DNA of 30,021 nt from a virus: the IMG/VR virus record IMGVR_UViG_3300037502_001122, positions 1-30,021 of that record. One strand, given 5' to 3'. The position numbers were made by a program, and so were the translations under genes. This document shows, one piece after another, positions 22,307 to 27,976 of this stretch; the first letter of the stretch is position 1; each line of letters opens with the position of its first letter. The notes beneath the pieces were generated by a model. It saw only the letters and a list, made by a program, of their open reading frames with translations, was not told the DNA's origin and did not search any database.

Positions 22307-22341
22307 GCCCCGTAGGTTACTCCCGCCTGCGGGGCGTTTTT
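22307..22341 (+). terminator. Intrinsic terminator, copy 2
   Basis: GCCCCGTAGG (22307-22316) pairs with CCTGCGGGGC (22326-22335), followed by GTTTTTG. It ends the transcript from P2 (20871-22246) just before promoter P3. Confidence 0.9.
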
Positions 22342-22369
22342 GTGGGCGAAAAAAAGTTTTGCAAGGGGG

Positions 22370-22398
22370 TTGACATGCGCACCGGAATTAGGTATAGT
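22370..22398 (+). promoter_or_regulatory. Sigma70-like promoter P3
   Basis: A perfect -35 TTGACA (22370-22375), a 17-base spacer and -10 TATAGT (22393-22398). This is the best promoter match in the window. It drives the 22447 gene and probably the leader of the first HNH gene. Confidence 0.88.
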
Positions 22399-22409
22399 AT
22401 GGACATGCA

Positions 22410-22426
22410 AGCGGCGTGGGGCCGCT
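22410..22426 (+). other. Leader hairpin, copy 2
   Basis: AGCGGC (22410-22415) pairs with GCCGCT (22421-22426) upstream of the GGGAGA ribosome binding site of the 22447 gene. It is identical in sequence to the hairpin of copy 1. Confidence 0.65.
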
Positions 22427-22446
22427 AAGCAAACGGGAGAGATAAG

Positions 22447-22644
22447 ATGAGCACAGCGGAACTTACTACCGGCGACTTCATTCAGGTTAACTGGACTGAC
22501 CGCACATTCTTTGGGCAGGTGCTTGATGTGCAAGATACCTTTAGCGGTGAAGATGGTGCCCGCCGTGTGCAGTTGGAACTTAACCCCGAAACACACGCTA
22601 CGGGTTGGTTTGTCATCAACCCCAACGAATTTGAGCTTGTATAA
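22447..22644 (+). CDS. Small hypothetical early protein
   Basis: The 65-residue beta-rich protein (LTTGDFIQVNWTDRTFFGQVLDVQDT... and WFVINPNEFELV) has the look of a small SH3-like or Tudor-like barrel, where a GD-x-x-x-V-x-W strand opens the fold. It is the first gene after promoter P3 and uses the GGGAGA site in the duplicated leader. No family is firmly recognised, and function is unknown. Confidence 0.65.
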   Translation: MSTAELTTGDFIQVNWTDRTFFGQVLDVQDTFSGEDGARRVQLELNPETHATGWFVINPNEFELV

Positions 22645-22679
22645 CTTGCAGACGCGCTGCGTCGATGAAAAGGAGTGAG

Positions 22680-22709
22680 ATGGATACGAAGCACACGCCG
22701 GAGCCTTAA
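22680..22709 (+). pseudogene. 5' remnant of a MDTKHTPEP-type phage gene
   Basis: A strong AAAAGGAG site precedes ATG and nine codons (MDTKHTPEP), then TAA. Phage proteins of unknown function often start with this kind of sequence and end in a segment such as CAGINPEAVPEMLEAL plus AALAKA. That C-terminal part is found in frame at the 3' end of the HNH gene at 22882. The remnant therefore probably belongs to a gene whose middle was replaced. Confidence 0.6.
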
Positions 22710-22752
22710 ATAATTGCTTGAAGATTTATCGGATTATTGATAAGCTACCAGA

Positions 22753-22860
22753 GCAACAACCGAATGCCATTAAAGGAACCCTATAAGATGCTTACTACGT
22801 CCGCGATCCACGCCTTTATGGCAGGTTGTTGCAAACCGGGTCGCGGGCGTTCTTTTTTTT
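22753..22860 (+). promoter_or_regulatory. HNH leader 1: mutually exclusive helices with terminator
   Basis: Helix A pairs 22753-22776 with 22813-22832 (GCAACAACC/GGTTGTTGC, GCCAT/ATGGC, AAAGG/CCTTT; 19 pairs). The terminator helix pairs 22798-22809 with 22838-22849 (12 pairs, two G-U) followed by TTCTTTTTTTT. The terminator's 5' arm lies in the loop of helix A and its 3' arm outside. The five bases between A and the 3' arm cannot span a 19-pair helix, so the two should exclude each other. This is the logic of an attenuator. Confidence 0.65.
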
Positions 22861-22892
22861 GCAACTTAAAAGGAAAAAGAAATGCCCGGTAA
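22788..22892 (+). CDS. Leader ORF upstream of first HNH gene (34 codons)
   Basis: The frame MLTTSAIHAFMAGCCKPG... begins 9 bases after an AAAGGA site and runs across both helices and the terminator T-run. It ends at a TAA that overlaps the HNH start by 11 bases. The ribosome binding site is itself paired in helix A. Translation would melt helix A and the terminator, so the peptide may be a by-product of regulation. Coding status is unproven; a chance frame is possible. Confidence 0.4.
   Translation: MLTTSAIHAFMAGCCKPGRGRSFFCNLKGKRNAR
22799..22860 (+). terminator. Intrinsic terminator before first HNH gene
   Basis: CGTCCGCGATCC pairs with CGGGTCGCGGGCG-side bases at 22838-22849 and is followed by a run of eight T after TTC. 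The long loop contains a small GGTT/AACC hairpin. It is a strong conditional terminator within the leader. Confidence 0.7.
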
Positions 22893-23424
22893 ACAAAAGC
22901 GATGCAAAGATGGATATGGCGTTAAAAGTTTAGAGATGCTACGTATTGCTAAAGATCGAGGGATGCACCTTAATGCCGATGGTAAGATTGTGTTGCCTAA
23001 CGGTAAGGTTGCAAACTCTAAGCCACAATGGGGAAGAAGTCGTATTAACCTCGGAATCAATGGAGTAGCTTGCACTATTCAAACTGCACGCGCTGTGTGT
23101 TTCTTGGCGTGGGGTGAACCTCCCACAAATAATAGTGTTGCTGATCATATAGATGGTGACACTTTAAACGACCACCCATCTAACCTTAGATGGGCGACTT
23201 ATGGAGAAAATATGCTGAATAATAAATTTACGCGTGTAAAAACACGAGAACAAAAATGTGTAGAGTACTGCGCGGGCATCAACCCCGAGGCCGTGCCGGA
23301 GATGTTGGAGGCGTTGCGGGCGATAATCTCAGTGCCAGCGGAGCAATTCGCAAACGCTAGACAATTCCAAGCGTGGTGCGAACTGAAATCCCGCGCCGCG
23401 CTCGCCAAGGCGGAGGGTAAGTGA
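22882..23424 (+). CDS. HNH endonuclease fused to C-terminus of a resident phage protein
   Basis: A 180-residue chimera. Residues 1 to about 125 form an HNH homing-type endonuclease with VADHIDGDTLNDHPSNLRWATYGENMLNN (H89, D91, N96, N101, N110), preceded by a basic DNA-binding part. From about residue 126 (CVEYCAGINPEAVPEMLEALRAI...AALAKAEGK) the protein matches the C-terminal half of a common phage protein of unknown function, and base composition changes from AT-rich to GC-rich near 23257. The fusion keeps frame. It probably nicks DNA lacking the insertion and spreads by recombination; that is inferred from the family. Confidence 0.82.
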   Translation: MPGKQKRCKDGYGVKSLEMLRIAKDRGMHLNADGKIVLPNGKVANSKPQWGRSRINLGINGVACTIQTARAVCFLAWGEPPTNNSVADHIDGDTLNDHPSNLRWATYGENMLNNKFTRVKTREQKCVEYCAGINPEAVPEMLEALRAIISVPAEQFANARQFQAWCELKSRAALAKAEGK

Positions 23425-23657
23425 TGAACGTTGAAAAACTTTACAAGATATTTCCAAACGCATTAGTTTCTATGGATATCAAGCACGGGTTACGAACAAA
23501 CCCACGAATGCACGATCCAAATGATTTTGTGAGCATTAATGTTGCGTGGTCTATGACTGGTCAAGGACCATCTACAATTGAGGCACTTTTAGACCTTGCA
23601 GACCAAATCAAGCATTGCATAGAACGAGCTGAAAAGTTTGTAAAGGATGGTAAGTGA
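23424..23657 (+). CDS. Small hypothetical protein, AT-rich
   Basis: The 77-residue protein (MNVEKLYKIFPNALVSMDIKHGL...) has a C-terminal helix (ALLDLADQIKHCIERAEKFVK). It starts on the overlapping stop of the HNH fusion (TGATG) and its stop overlaps the next start. Codon use is AT-rich like the HNH part and unlike the following genes, suggesting a shared origin with the incoming DNA. No family is recognised. Confidence 0.65.
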   Translation: MNVEKLYKIFPNALVSMDIKHGLRTNPRMHDPNDFVSINVAWSMTGQGPSTIEALLDLADQIKHCIERAEKFVKDGK

Positions 23658-23911
23658 TGGACAACTTCCACGTATACGAGCATCTAGGCACCCGCGTATG
23701 GCAGCACGTATCCGCGCCGGTATGGGTGCGGGAATACACGGGGCAGGATATCTACACTCCGACCCGTTACGGCGCGTACAAGTCAATCGAGCGCGTACCA
23801 GAGGGCCACAAGCCGTGGACCGTCAACAACGTGCGCGTAGCACCGATGGCGACCAACCTGCAAGCGGCACTGAATGCGGCTATCGAAGCTGCGGAGGAGT
23901 TTGAATGTTAG
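23657..23911 (+). CDS. Small hypothetical protein
   Basis: The 84-residue protein starts MDNFHVYEHLGTRVWQHVSAPVWVREYTG and ends in a helix (LQAALNAAIEAAEEFEC). An aromatic-rich beta half and a helical end suggest a small alpha/beta fold. Start and stop overlap the neighbouring genes. No family is recognised. Base composition returns to the GC-rich norm of the phage here. Confidence 0.65.
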   Translation: MDNFHVYEHLGTRVWQHVSAPVWVREYTGQDIYTPTRYGAYKSIERVPEGHKPWTVNNVRVAPMATNLQAALNAAIEAAEEFEC

Positions 23912-24123
23912 ACCCGACCACCGGCATAACCGCCGCCGATATCGAGCAGGCCAAGCGCGAATTTGAACGTGCCCGCTTTGAGAAGATGCAGCGAATCACG
24001 GATGAGTTTCGAGAAAAGTACATCATCAAGGATGAACATTGCATGTTGGAAAAACGGGCATACGACCTGCTGCAACGGGCAAAGGCGCGGGTGCGCCGGA
24101 ACAGCGAAGGGATGGGAGGATGA
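23905..24123 (+). CDS. Small helical hypothetical protein
   Basis: The 72-residue protein is almost entirely charged helix (ADIEQAKREFERARFEKMQRITDEFREKYI...RAYDLLQRAKARVRRN) and likely forms a coiled coil. It overlaps the previous gene by 7 bases and the next by 4. No catalytic motif or family is visible. Confidence 0.6.
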   Translation: MLDPTTGITAADIEQAKREFERARFEKMQRITDEFREKYIIKDEHCMLEKRAYDLLQRAKARVRRNSEGMGG

Positions 24124-24422
24124 CATTCGACATCATCGCGGGCATAGCATTAGGCGCAATGAGTACCATCCTGCTACTCGTGCTGTTTGACAAGCCCGCA
24201 ACGCGGACGGAGGATGACGAACTACGCGACCGGCTGGCGAACGAGGCTGTTGACTACTGCGAGCACAAGCGGCTAAATCGCATGGAGTCCTTCCAGCGGG
24301 CCAAGTGGGATCGCTATGTGGCGACCGCTCAACAAGTCGAAGAACTGGCAAAACCGGATGCACCGGAGCCAATCATGAGCCAACTGCGCCGAATGATTGC
24401 GCACGTGAGGAGTGGGAAATGA
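24120..24422 (+). CDS. Small membrane-anchored protein
   Basis: The 100-residue protein begins with a hydrophobic segment (about residues 4-23, DIIAGIALGAMSTILLLVLF), followed by charged helix. The ATG at 24120 is preceded by GGGAGG and overlaps the previous stop; the frame is open further upstream to 24039 but has no signal there. The shape, one membrane segment plus a helical tail, is shared with the 8706 protein without sequence similarity. Function is unknown. Confidence 0.65.
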   Translation: MTFDIIAGIALGAMSTILLLVLFDKPATRTEDDELRDRLANEAVDYCEHKRLNRMESFQRAKWDRYVATAQQVEELAKPDAPEPIMSQLRRMIAHVRSGK

Positions 24423-24694
24423 AAACCAAAACCATGCGGCACAAGTCATCAAGGATGGCCGGGCGCGACCGTGGCGGGCTGGAGAAGTCATTAGCGGTGG
24501 CTGCTAAGCTGGAAGTCATCAAGGACGTTATGGATCGGTACGATGAGGTTCTCAGTATCGCGGGCGGGTTTGCTGGCAGGCCGGTAACACCACGCTTGAC
24601 AGTTGCCGATCAGGAAGATTTGATTATGGCCCGCGCCGTTCTCCAAGAGCTTTGGGACGATGTGAATTCACGGGCTGCTAGGATAGCGACATGA
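24419..24694 (+). CDS. Small hypothetical protein
   Basis: The 91-residue protein has a basic N-terminus (MKTKTMRHKSSRMAGRDRGGLEK) and two predicted helices (KSLAVAAKLEVIKDVMDRYDEVLSI and ADQEDLIMARAVLQELWDDVNSR). The ATG at 24419 overlaps the previous stop with a GGAGTGGG site. An upstream extension to 24305 reads another gene in the wrong frame and is rejected. No family is recognised. Confidence 0.65.
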   Translation: MKTKTMRHKSSRMAGRDRGGLEKSLAVAAKLEVIKDVMDRYDEVLSIAGGFAGRPVTPRLTVADQEDLIMARAVLQELWDDVNSRAARIAT

Positions 24695-24879
24695 AGCGGC
24701 GGACCTGCCACCCGATCTATTGCCACCCGTTCACCGATGGCGCGAACGTTACTGCCGTGGAGTATCACGCGCTAATTGACGCGGCCTTGAAATCAGGCAT
24801 CGCGGGGATCTACTGGGCAAACAAACGGATTGCAGCCGGGCGGGAAGCGGCAATTCGGAACGTCTACCACCCAAACTAG
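24691..24879 (+). CDS. Small hypothetical protein
   Basis: The 62-residue protein starts MKRRTCHPIYCHPFTDGANVTAVEYHALIDAALKSG, with a Cys/His cluster (C6, H7, C11, H12) that could bind a metal. It overlaps the previous stop (ATGA). No family is recognised and the Cys/His pattern does not match a standard zinc finger. Confidence 0.6.
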   Translation: MKRRTCHPIYCHPFTDGANVTAVEYHALIDAALKSGIAGIYWANKRIAAGREAAIRNVYHPN

Positions 24880-24887
24880 GAGGTGCT

Positions 24888-25094
24888 ATGGATATCGCAG
24901 ATGTACTCATGGGCGAGGATGTGGACAAGGTTGTATTCACGCGGGGCCGGATACCGTGTCGGGTGACGGGCGGCACAATAGGCGCGTATGAGGTTGGGCT
25001 GTATCAGGATGGGCTTCTCGTTGGGCACGGGAAGAACGTGGACTTCGACCGCGCCTTTGATGCAGCCGTTGAGGATATAGGGGATAGGCTATGA
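24888..25094 (+). CDS. Small hypothetical protein
   Basis: The 68-residue protein (MDIADVLMGEDVDKVVFTRGRIPCRVTGG... ending FDAAVEDIGDRL) looks like a small beta sheet with a C-terminal helix. It has a near-perfect AGGAGGT ribosome binding site, the best in this run, so it may be highly expressed or restart translation for the recombination genes. Its stop overlaps the nuclease start. No family is recognised. Confidence 0.65.
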   Translation: MDIADVLMGEDVDKVVFTRGRIPCRVTGGTIGAYEVGLYQDGLLVGHGKNVDFDRAFDAAVEDIGDRL

Positions 25095-25909
25095 TCAACA
25101 AGCCCAACATGCACCAATCGCAGGTTTGGCTTGCGCTTAACTGCGGCATGGCGTACTACCACCGATACGTTAGGATGATTGCCCGCCCGCCGTCTGTGCG
25201 GATGGTCGAGGGGACAGCGGTTCACAAGGCCGGCGAACTCAACCTATTGCACAAGATTGAAGAGGGACAACTACTGCCAGAATCGGACGTGCTGGACATT
25301 GCCCGCGATGCCCTAAATGAATCATGGCAGGCGGAAGGGGTGCAGCTATCGGAGGATGAAAAGACCGTAGGCGCGGCAAAGGTACAAGGGCAGGCCATAG
25401 ACGCATCCGTGCGGATGGCGCAGGTGGAACACCGCAACCTAGCCCCAGCTATCAATCCTTCACACGTAGAGCGGCGATTCAGGATCGAGCATCCTGATTT
25501 GCCGTTCAATATTCAGGGCACCATTGACACGCAGGAAGTCAACGGCAACATCAGGGACCGCAAGACTTCGAAGAAAACCCCGCCCGCATCCAAGGCGCAT
25601 ACTTCCAGCCAACTGAGCTTGTACGCGCTGGCAGTGAAAGCCCTTGATGGAAAGGCACCGGAAACGCTGTATCTCGATACCATCGTAGACTTGAAGAGCG
25701 GGCCGCACATTGTGACTTACGAGACCACACGAGACGTTCAGGACTTCGCAATGGAGCTTGACCGGATGACGCGGGTATACGAGGCGATAGGTAAGGGCGT
25801 GTTTCTGCCGTGCAATTCTGACAATTGGATGTGCCAGCAGAAGTATTGCTCCTACTGGCAGGATGAGTGTGAGTTTGGCCGCCGTGGCCGCAACAGAATG
25901 GACAACTGA
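25091..25909 (+). CDS. Cas4/RecB-like PD-(D/E)XK exonuclease with putative Fe-S cluster
   Basis: A 272-residue nuclease. Visible core residues are GTAVH (H45), a glutamate in HVERRF (E127), GTIDT (D146), RDRKT (D156, K158) and the QLSLY motif (Q174, Y178), the order of the RecB/Cas4 superfamily. A cysteine near the N-terminus (C18) and three near the C-terminus (C248, C253, C260; also C241) match the pattern that holds an iron-sulphur cluster in Cas4 and AddB. It probably resects double-stranded ends. The adjacent gene may be its annealing partner. There is no CRISPR array or other Cas gene nearby. Confidence 0.85.
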   Translation: MINKPNMHQSQVWLALNCGMAYYHRYVRMIARPPSVRMVEGTAVHKAGELNLLHKIEEGQLLPESDVLDIARDALNESWQAEGVQLSEDEKTVGAAKVQGQAIDASVRMAQVEHRNLAPAINPSHVERRFRIEHPDLPFNIQGTIDTQEVNGNIRDRKTSKKTPPASKAHTSSQLSLYALAVKALDGKAPETLYLDTIVDLKSGPHIVTYETTRDVQDFAMELDRMTRVYEAIGKGVFLPCNSDNWMCQQKYCSYWQDECEFGRRGRNRMDN

Positions 25910-25919
25910 AAAGGGAATC

Positions 25920-26786
25920 ATGATGCAAGACACCACTCCAAACGTTGAAGTAATGCCGATACCGCACGGCAATAACCTGGCGACGATTGACCGCGCCGAA
26001 ATTGACATGCAGATCGCCACCGCGAAGCAATACCCGCGCAGCGTATCGGCCTGTCTGGACAACGCACGCGCCTTGATTAAGATGGACAAGGAGTCCGCAC
26101 AACAGGCGTTCTACCTGCTCGACTTCTACGACAAGAGTAAGCCCATCATCGGGCCGTCTATCCGCATGGCTGAAATCCTTGCGGGGTGCTGGAAGAATAT
26201 CCGATATGGAAGCCGCCCGTTGGAGATTACCGACAGCACGGTGGTTGCGCAGGGCTACTGCTATGACTTGGAAAACAATGTGGCGTTCACAGCCACGAAG
26301 ACCAAAAGCATCCTTGACAAGCGCGGGCAGCGGTTCAAGCCGGACCTTGTGGTGAAAATCATGCTTGCCACGCAGGCTATTGCGGAACGTGACGCCATTC
26401 TGAAAGTCATTCCCCGCGCCTTTGCGAACAACCTTGTGGAAGAGGCAATGAACGTGGCAGAGGGTGGCGAGAAGTCTATGCAGGAACGGCAGGACGATGC
26501 TGTGAAATTCTACACCGGCAAGGGCATCACCGCGGAAAGGCTGTGCGCGTGGCTGGGTGTGGACGATGTGAGGGATATCAGCCTCAAGCATTTGCAAGTA
26601 CTCCGCGCCTTGGCGAACAGCATCAAGGACGGCGTGACCACGATTGAGGAAGCGTTCAAGGACGATAGCCGGGTGGTGGTGGAGAAGGCTACCATTAACC
26701 TTGATGAAGTGGCACCAACAAAGGAACAACCCACAAATGCCGGGCACAGTGGCGAGGATGCGCCGAAGCCGGAGGGTAAGAAGTGA
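25920..26786 (+). CDS. Putative phage recombination / annealing protein
   Basis: The 288-residue protein has a conserved-looking core, KQYPRSVSACLDNARALIKMDKESAQQAFYLLDFYDKS..., GPSIRMAEILAGCWKNIRYG, TKTKSILDKRGQRF, LATQAIAERDAILKVIPRAF. It then has a charged disordered tail ending KPEGKK. This type is common beside phage exonucleases, and that pairing suggests an annealing or recombination mediator working on the single strands they produce. I cannot assign it to RecT, Erf or Sak by motif. ATG at 25920 is used (25923 is possible); the frame is open upstream without signal. Confidence 0.6.
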   Translation: MMQDTTPNVEVMPIPHGNNLATIDRAEIDMQIATAKQYPRSVSACLDNARALIKMDKESAQQAFYLLDFYDKSKPIIGPSIRMAEILAGCWKNIRYGSRPLEITDSTVVAQGYCYDLENNVAFTATKTKSILDKRGQRFKPDLVVKIMLATQAIAERDAILKVIPRAFANNLVEEAMNVAEGGEKSMQERQDDAVKFYTGKGITAERLCAWLGVDDVRDISLKHLQVLRALANSIKDGVTTIEEAFKDDSRVVVEKATINLDEVAPTKEQPTNAGHSGEDAPKPEGKK

Positions 26787-27241
26787 TTGCGATCGACCCG
26801 GGATCACTTGGCTGTATAGTATTCGACACCCGCAGCGGCCTTGAGGTTGTCCGTATGCCCATGACCGAGCGTGGCAAGAAGCGCGTGCTAGACGCTGACG
26901 GCCTGATAGAAATCATCATGGCGGCGCGTGGGAGTGGTAGCACGATTTGCGTTCTGGAAGATGTTGGCGTCCACATGGCGGGAAACAACGCGCAATCGTC
27001 GGCAACCTTCGCGTATACCTGCGGCATGACGTATGGCATCCTGCGGGCGTGCGGCGTTGGCGTGCGGCTTGTGCCTCCGAAAGTCTGGCAGGCGTGGCTA
27101 GGCGTCAAACCGGGTGGCGACAAACTGGAGCGGAAGCGGGCTATCAAGGCCAACGTGCAGGCCCGCTTTCCTGAAATCAAGGTGATTAACGACACGGCGG
27201 ATGCGCTGGGCATCTACGCGTACGGCATCGGGCAGTTATGA
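26783..27241 (+). CDS. RuvC-like Holliday-junction resolvase
   Basis: A 152-residue RNase H-fold nuclease. Four acidic positions in RuvC order are visible: D5 in IAIDPG, E59 in VLEDVG, and D137 and D140 in NDTADALGIYAYG. The LVPPKVWQAWLGV and K-rich helix before the last motif are typical of phage RuvC-like resolvases. It likely trims branched DNA before packaging and completes recombination started by the two upstream genes. It uses a GTG start within the previous stop, with a GGAGG site. Confidence 0.85.
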   Translation: MIAIDPGSLGCIVFDTRSGLEVVRMPMTERGKKRVLDADGLIEIIMAARGSGSTICVLEDVGVHMAGNNAQSSATFAYTCGMTYGILRACGVGVRLVPPKVWQAWLGVKPGGDKLERKRAIKANVQARFPEIKVINDTADALGIYAYGIGQL

Positions 27242-27441
27242 CCACCGACCGCGCCAGATACTACGAGATGACCCGGCTGATTCTGGTGCCGAAGCTGGAC
27301 GCGCTGACCGGCGCGGCCCGTGAATGGGTGGAGGAGCGGGCTGGCATCCGGGAGCATTGCGGCGGGGCATCGCGGGAGGTTGCGGAGGCGGAAGCCCTTG
27401 TTGACTTCGCGTATTTTCGGGCGGGCAAGGAACGAAAGTAG
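27238..27441 (+). CDS. Small hypothetical protein
   Basis: The 67-residue, charged helical protein (MTTDRARYYEMTRLILVPKLDAL... ending FAYFRAGKERK) overlaps the resolvase stop (ATGA). No family is recognised. Its stop is at the promoter of the following unit, so it closes the recombination operon. Confidence 0.6.
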   Translation: MTTDRARYYEMTRLILVPKLDALTGAAREWVEERAGIREHCGGASREVAEAEALVDFAYFRAGKERK

Positions 27442-27470
27442 TTGCCCGCACACTAGCAACGTGGTATATT
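27442..27470 (+). promoter_or_regulatory. Sigma70-like promoter P4
   Basis: TTGCCC (27442-27447; four of six), a 17-base spacer and TATATT (27465-27470; five of six) give a plausible promoter. Its start near 27477 coincides with the 5' edge of the structured leader. Confidence 0.65.
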
Positions 27471-27474
27471 AGGC

Positions 27475-27598
27475 GTGCCGCTGAACCCGGCACAAGACAG
27501 AAAGGTAAAATCAATGTCACTTATACCCCCGTCAAGAGGCTACTTGCGTCACCTTTCCGCAAGTGTGCCGGTTCAGCTTGGCGGGGGTTTTCTGTCTT
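27475..27598 (+). promoter_or_regulatory. HNH leader 2: interlocking helices with terminator
   Basis: Four helices can be drawn. Helix a is 27480-27493 with 27565-27577 (13 pairs, one bulge). Helix b is AAGACAGAAA 27494-27503 with 27589-27598. Helix c is 27525-27536 with 27577-27588 (12 pairs, one G-U). Helix d is ACTTGCG 27542-27548 with 27558-27564. The 3' arms d, a, c, b are contiguous with no unpaired base. Helix c is followed by TTTTCTGTCTTT, a terminator-like tail. Helix a encloses the 5' arm of c and abuts its 3' arm, so a and c should exclude each other. A hairpin at 27475-27493 competes with a. Confidence 0.6.
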
Positions 27599-27612
27599 TG
27601 GAGAACGCCTAA
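27514..27612 (+). CDS. Leader ORF upstream of second HNH gene (32 codons)
   Basis: The frame MSLIPPSRGYLRHLSASV... follows a GAAAGG site, crosses helices c and d and the T-rich tail, and stops in TAATG so that its last base is the first base of the HNH start. The layout repeats that of the first HNH leader (34 codons) with no sequence similarity. It may be a real peptide or a translated sensor whose ribosome position sets the RNA fold. Coding status is unproven. Confidence 0.45.
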   Translation: MSLIPPSRGYLRHLSASVPVQLGGGFLSLENA

Positions 27613-27974
27613 TGCAACCATTGTCGAAAAAGTTTAGGATGCGTATTTATGCAAGAGATAATTATCAGTGCCGATTGTGTGGACGGAAAATGGATATCGT
27701 AAAGGATTACGACAGCCTATCTGTTGACCATATTTTGCCAATTTCTCGTGGTGGAAGTGATGATTCAGACAATCTACAAACAGCCTGTAAGTCTTGCAAC
27801 TCTCGCAAAAACACAAAGACGATGGAAGAGTATTTTCAATACAAGCATAAACGGTACAATCAACAGTTTTTTGATTTGATTACAAAAGACTTTCAAAACT
27901 TCATTGATTCCGGCGGGAATCACTTTGATTATTCAGTTTCAATAAAACACCTACTCACAAAGGAGGGGTACTAA
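27612..27974 (+). CDS. HNH endonuclease
   Basis: A 120-residue free-standing HNH nuclease of the HNH_1/McrA type. It has a structural zinc site (C20 and C23 in CRLCG, C59 and C62 in ACKSCNSRK) and the catalytic segment SVDHILPISRGGSDDSDNLQTACKSCN (D39, H40, N54). The rest is a helical, AT-rich tail. Base composition is far more AT-rich than the flanking genes, which points to transfer. A GGAG site overlaps the end of the leader. It may be a homing endonuclease or serve in packaging; its place by the replication genes favours the former. Confidence 0.88.
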   Translation: MQPLSKKFRMRIYARDNYQCRLCGRKMDIVKDYDSLSVDHILPISRGGSDDSDNLQTACKSCNSRKNTKTMEEYFQYKHKRYNQQFFDLITKDFQNFIDSGGNHFDYSVSIKHLLTKEGY

Positions 27975-27976
27975 TA

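Larger units (their letters stand above)
22302..22440 (+). repeat. Terminator-promoter-leader cassette, copy 2
   Basis: This is the near-identical second copy of 20728-20864, including terminator, A-tract, promoter, leader hairpin and ribosome binding site. The genes that follow each copy (20871 and 22447) are unrelated, so the regulatory block was duplicated without its gene. Confidence 0.93.

Noticed and set aside
22700-22790. Extra promoter just before leader 1
   Set aside because: Candidate -35 and -10 pairs such as TTGCTT and TTGATA are poor matches; read-through from the promoter at 22370 is sufficient.
22799-22860. tRNA-like fold in the HNH leader
   Set aside because: There is no T-loop consensus or seven-base acceptor stem with CCA-type end; the pairing is that of a terminator.
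22710-23260. Group I intron carrying the HNH gene
   Set aside because: I could not find the P3-P7 core elements, and the flanking coding pieces do not join into a continuous protein (a central part is missing), so splicing would not restore a gene.
25091-25909. Cas4 as part of a CRISPR adaptation module
   Set aside because: There is no repeat array, Cas1 or Cas2 in the window, and the neighbours are phage recombination genes.
25551-26807. 418-codon open frame on the - strand across the recombination genes
   Set aside because: It covers two well-supported + strand genes, has no recognisable domain and no - strand promoter; it is a compositional shadow.
27475-27974. Structured RNA plus HNH gene as an OMEGA/HEARO (IscB) system
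   Set aside because: The nuclease is only 120 residues with no RuvC domain or bridge helix, and the RNA does not show a guide-like end. Only the general idea, structured RNA next to an HNH gene, is shared.
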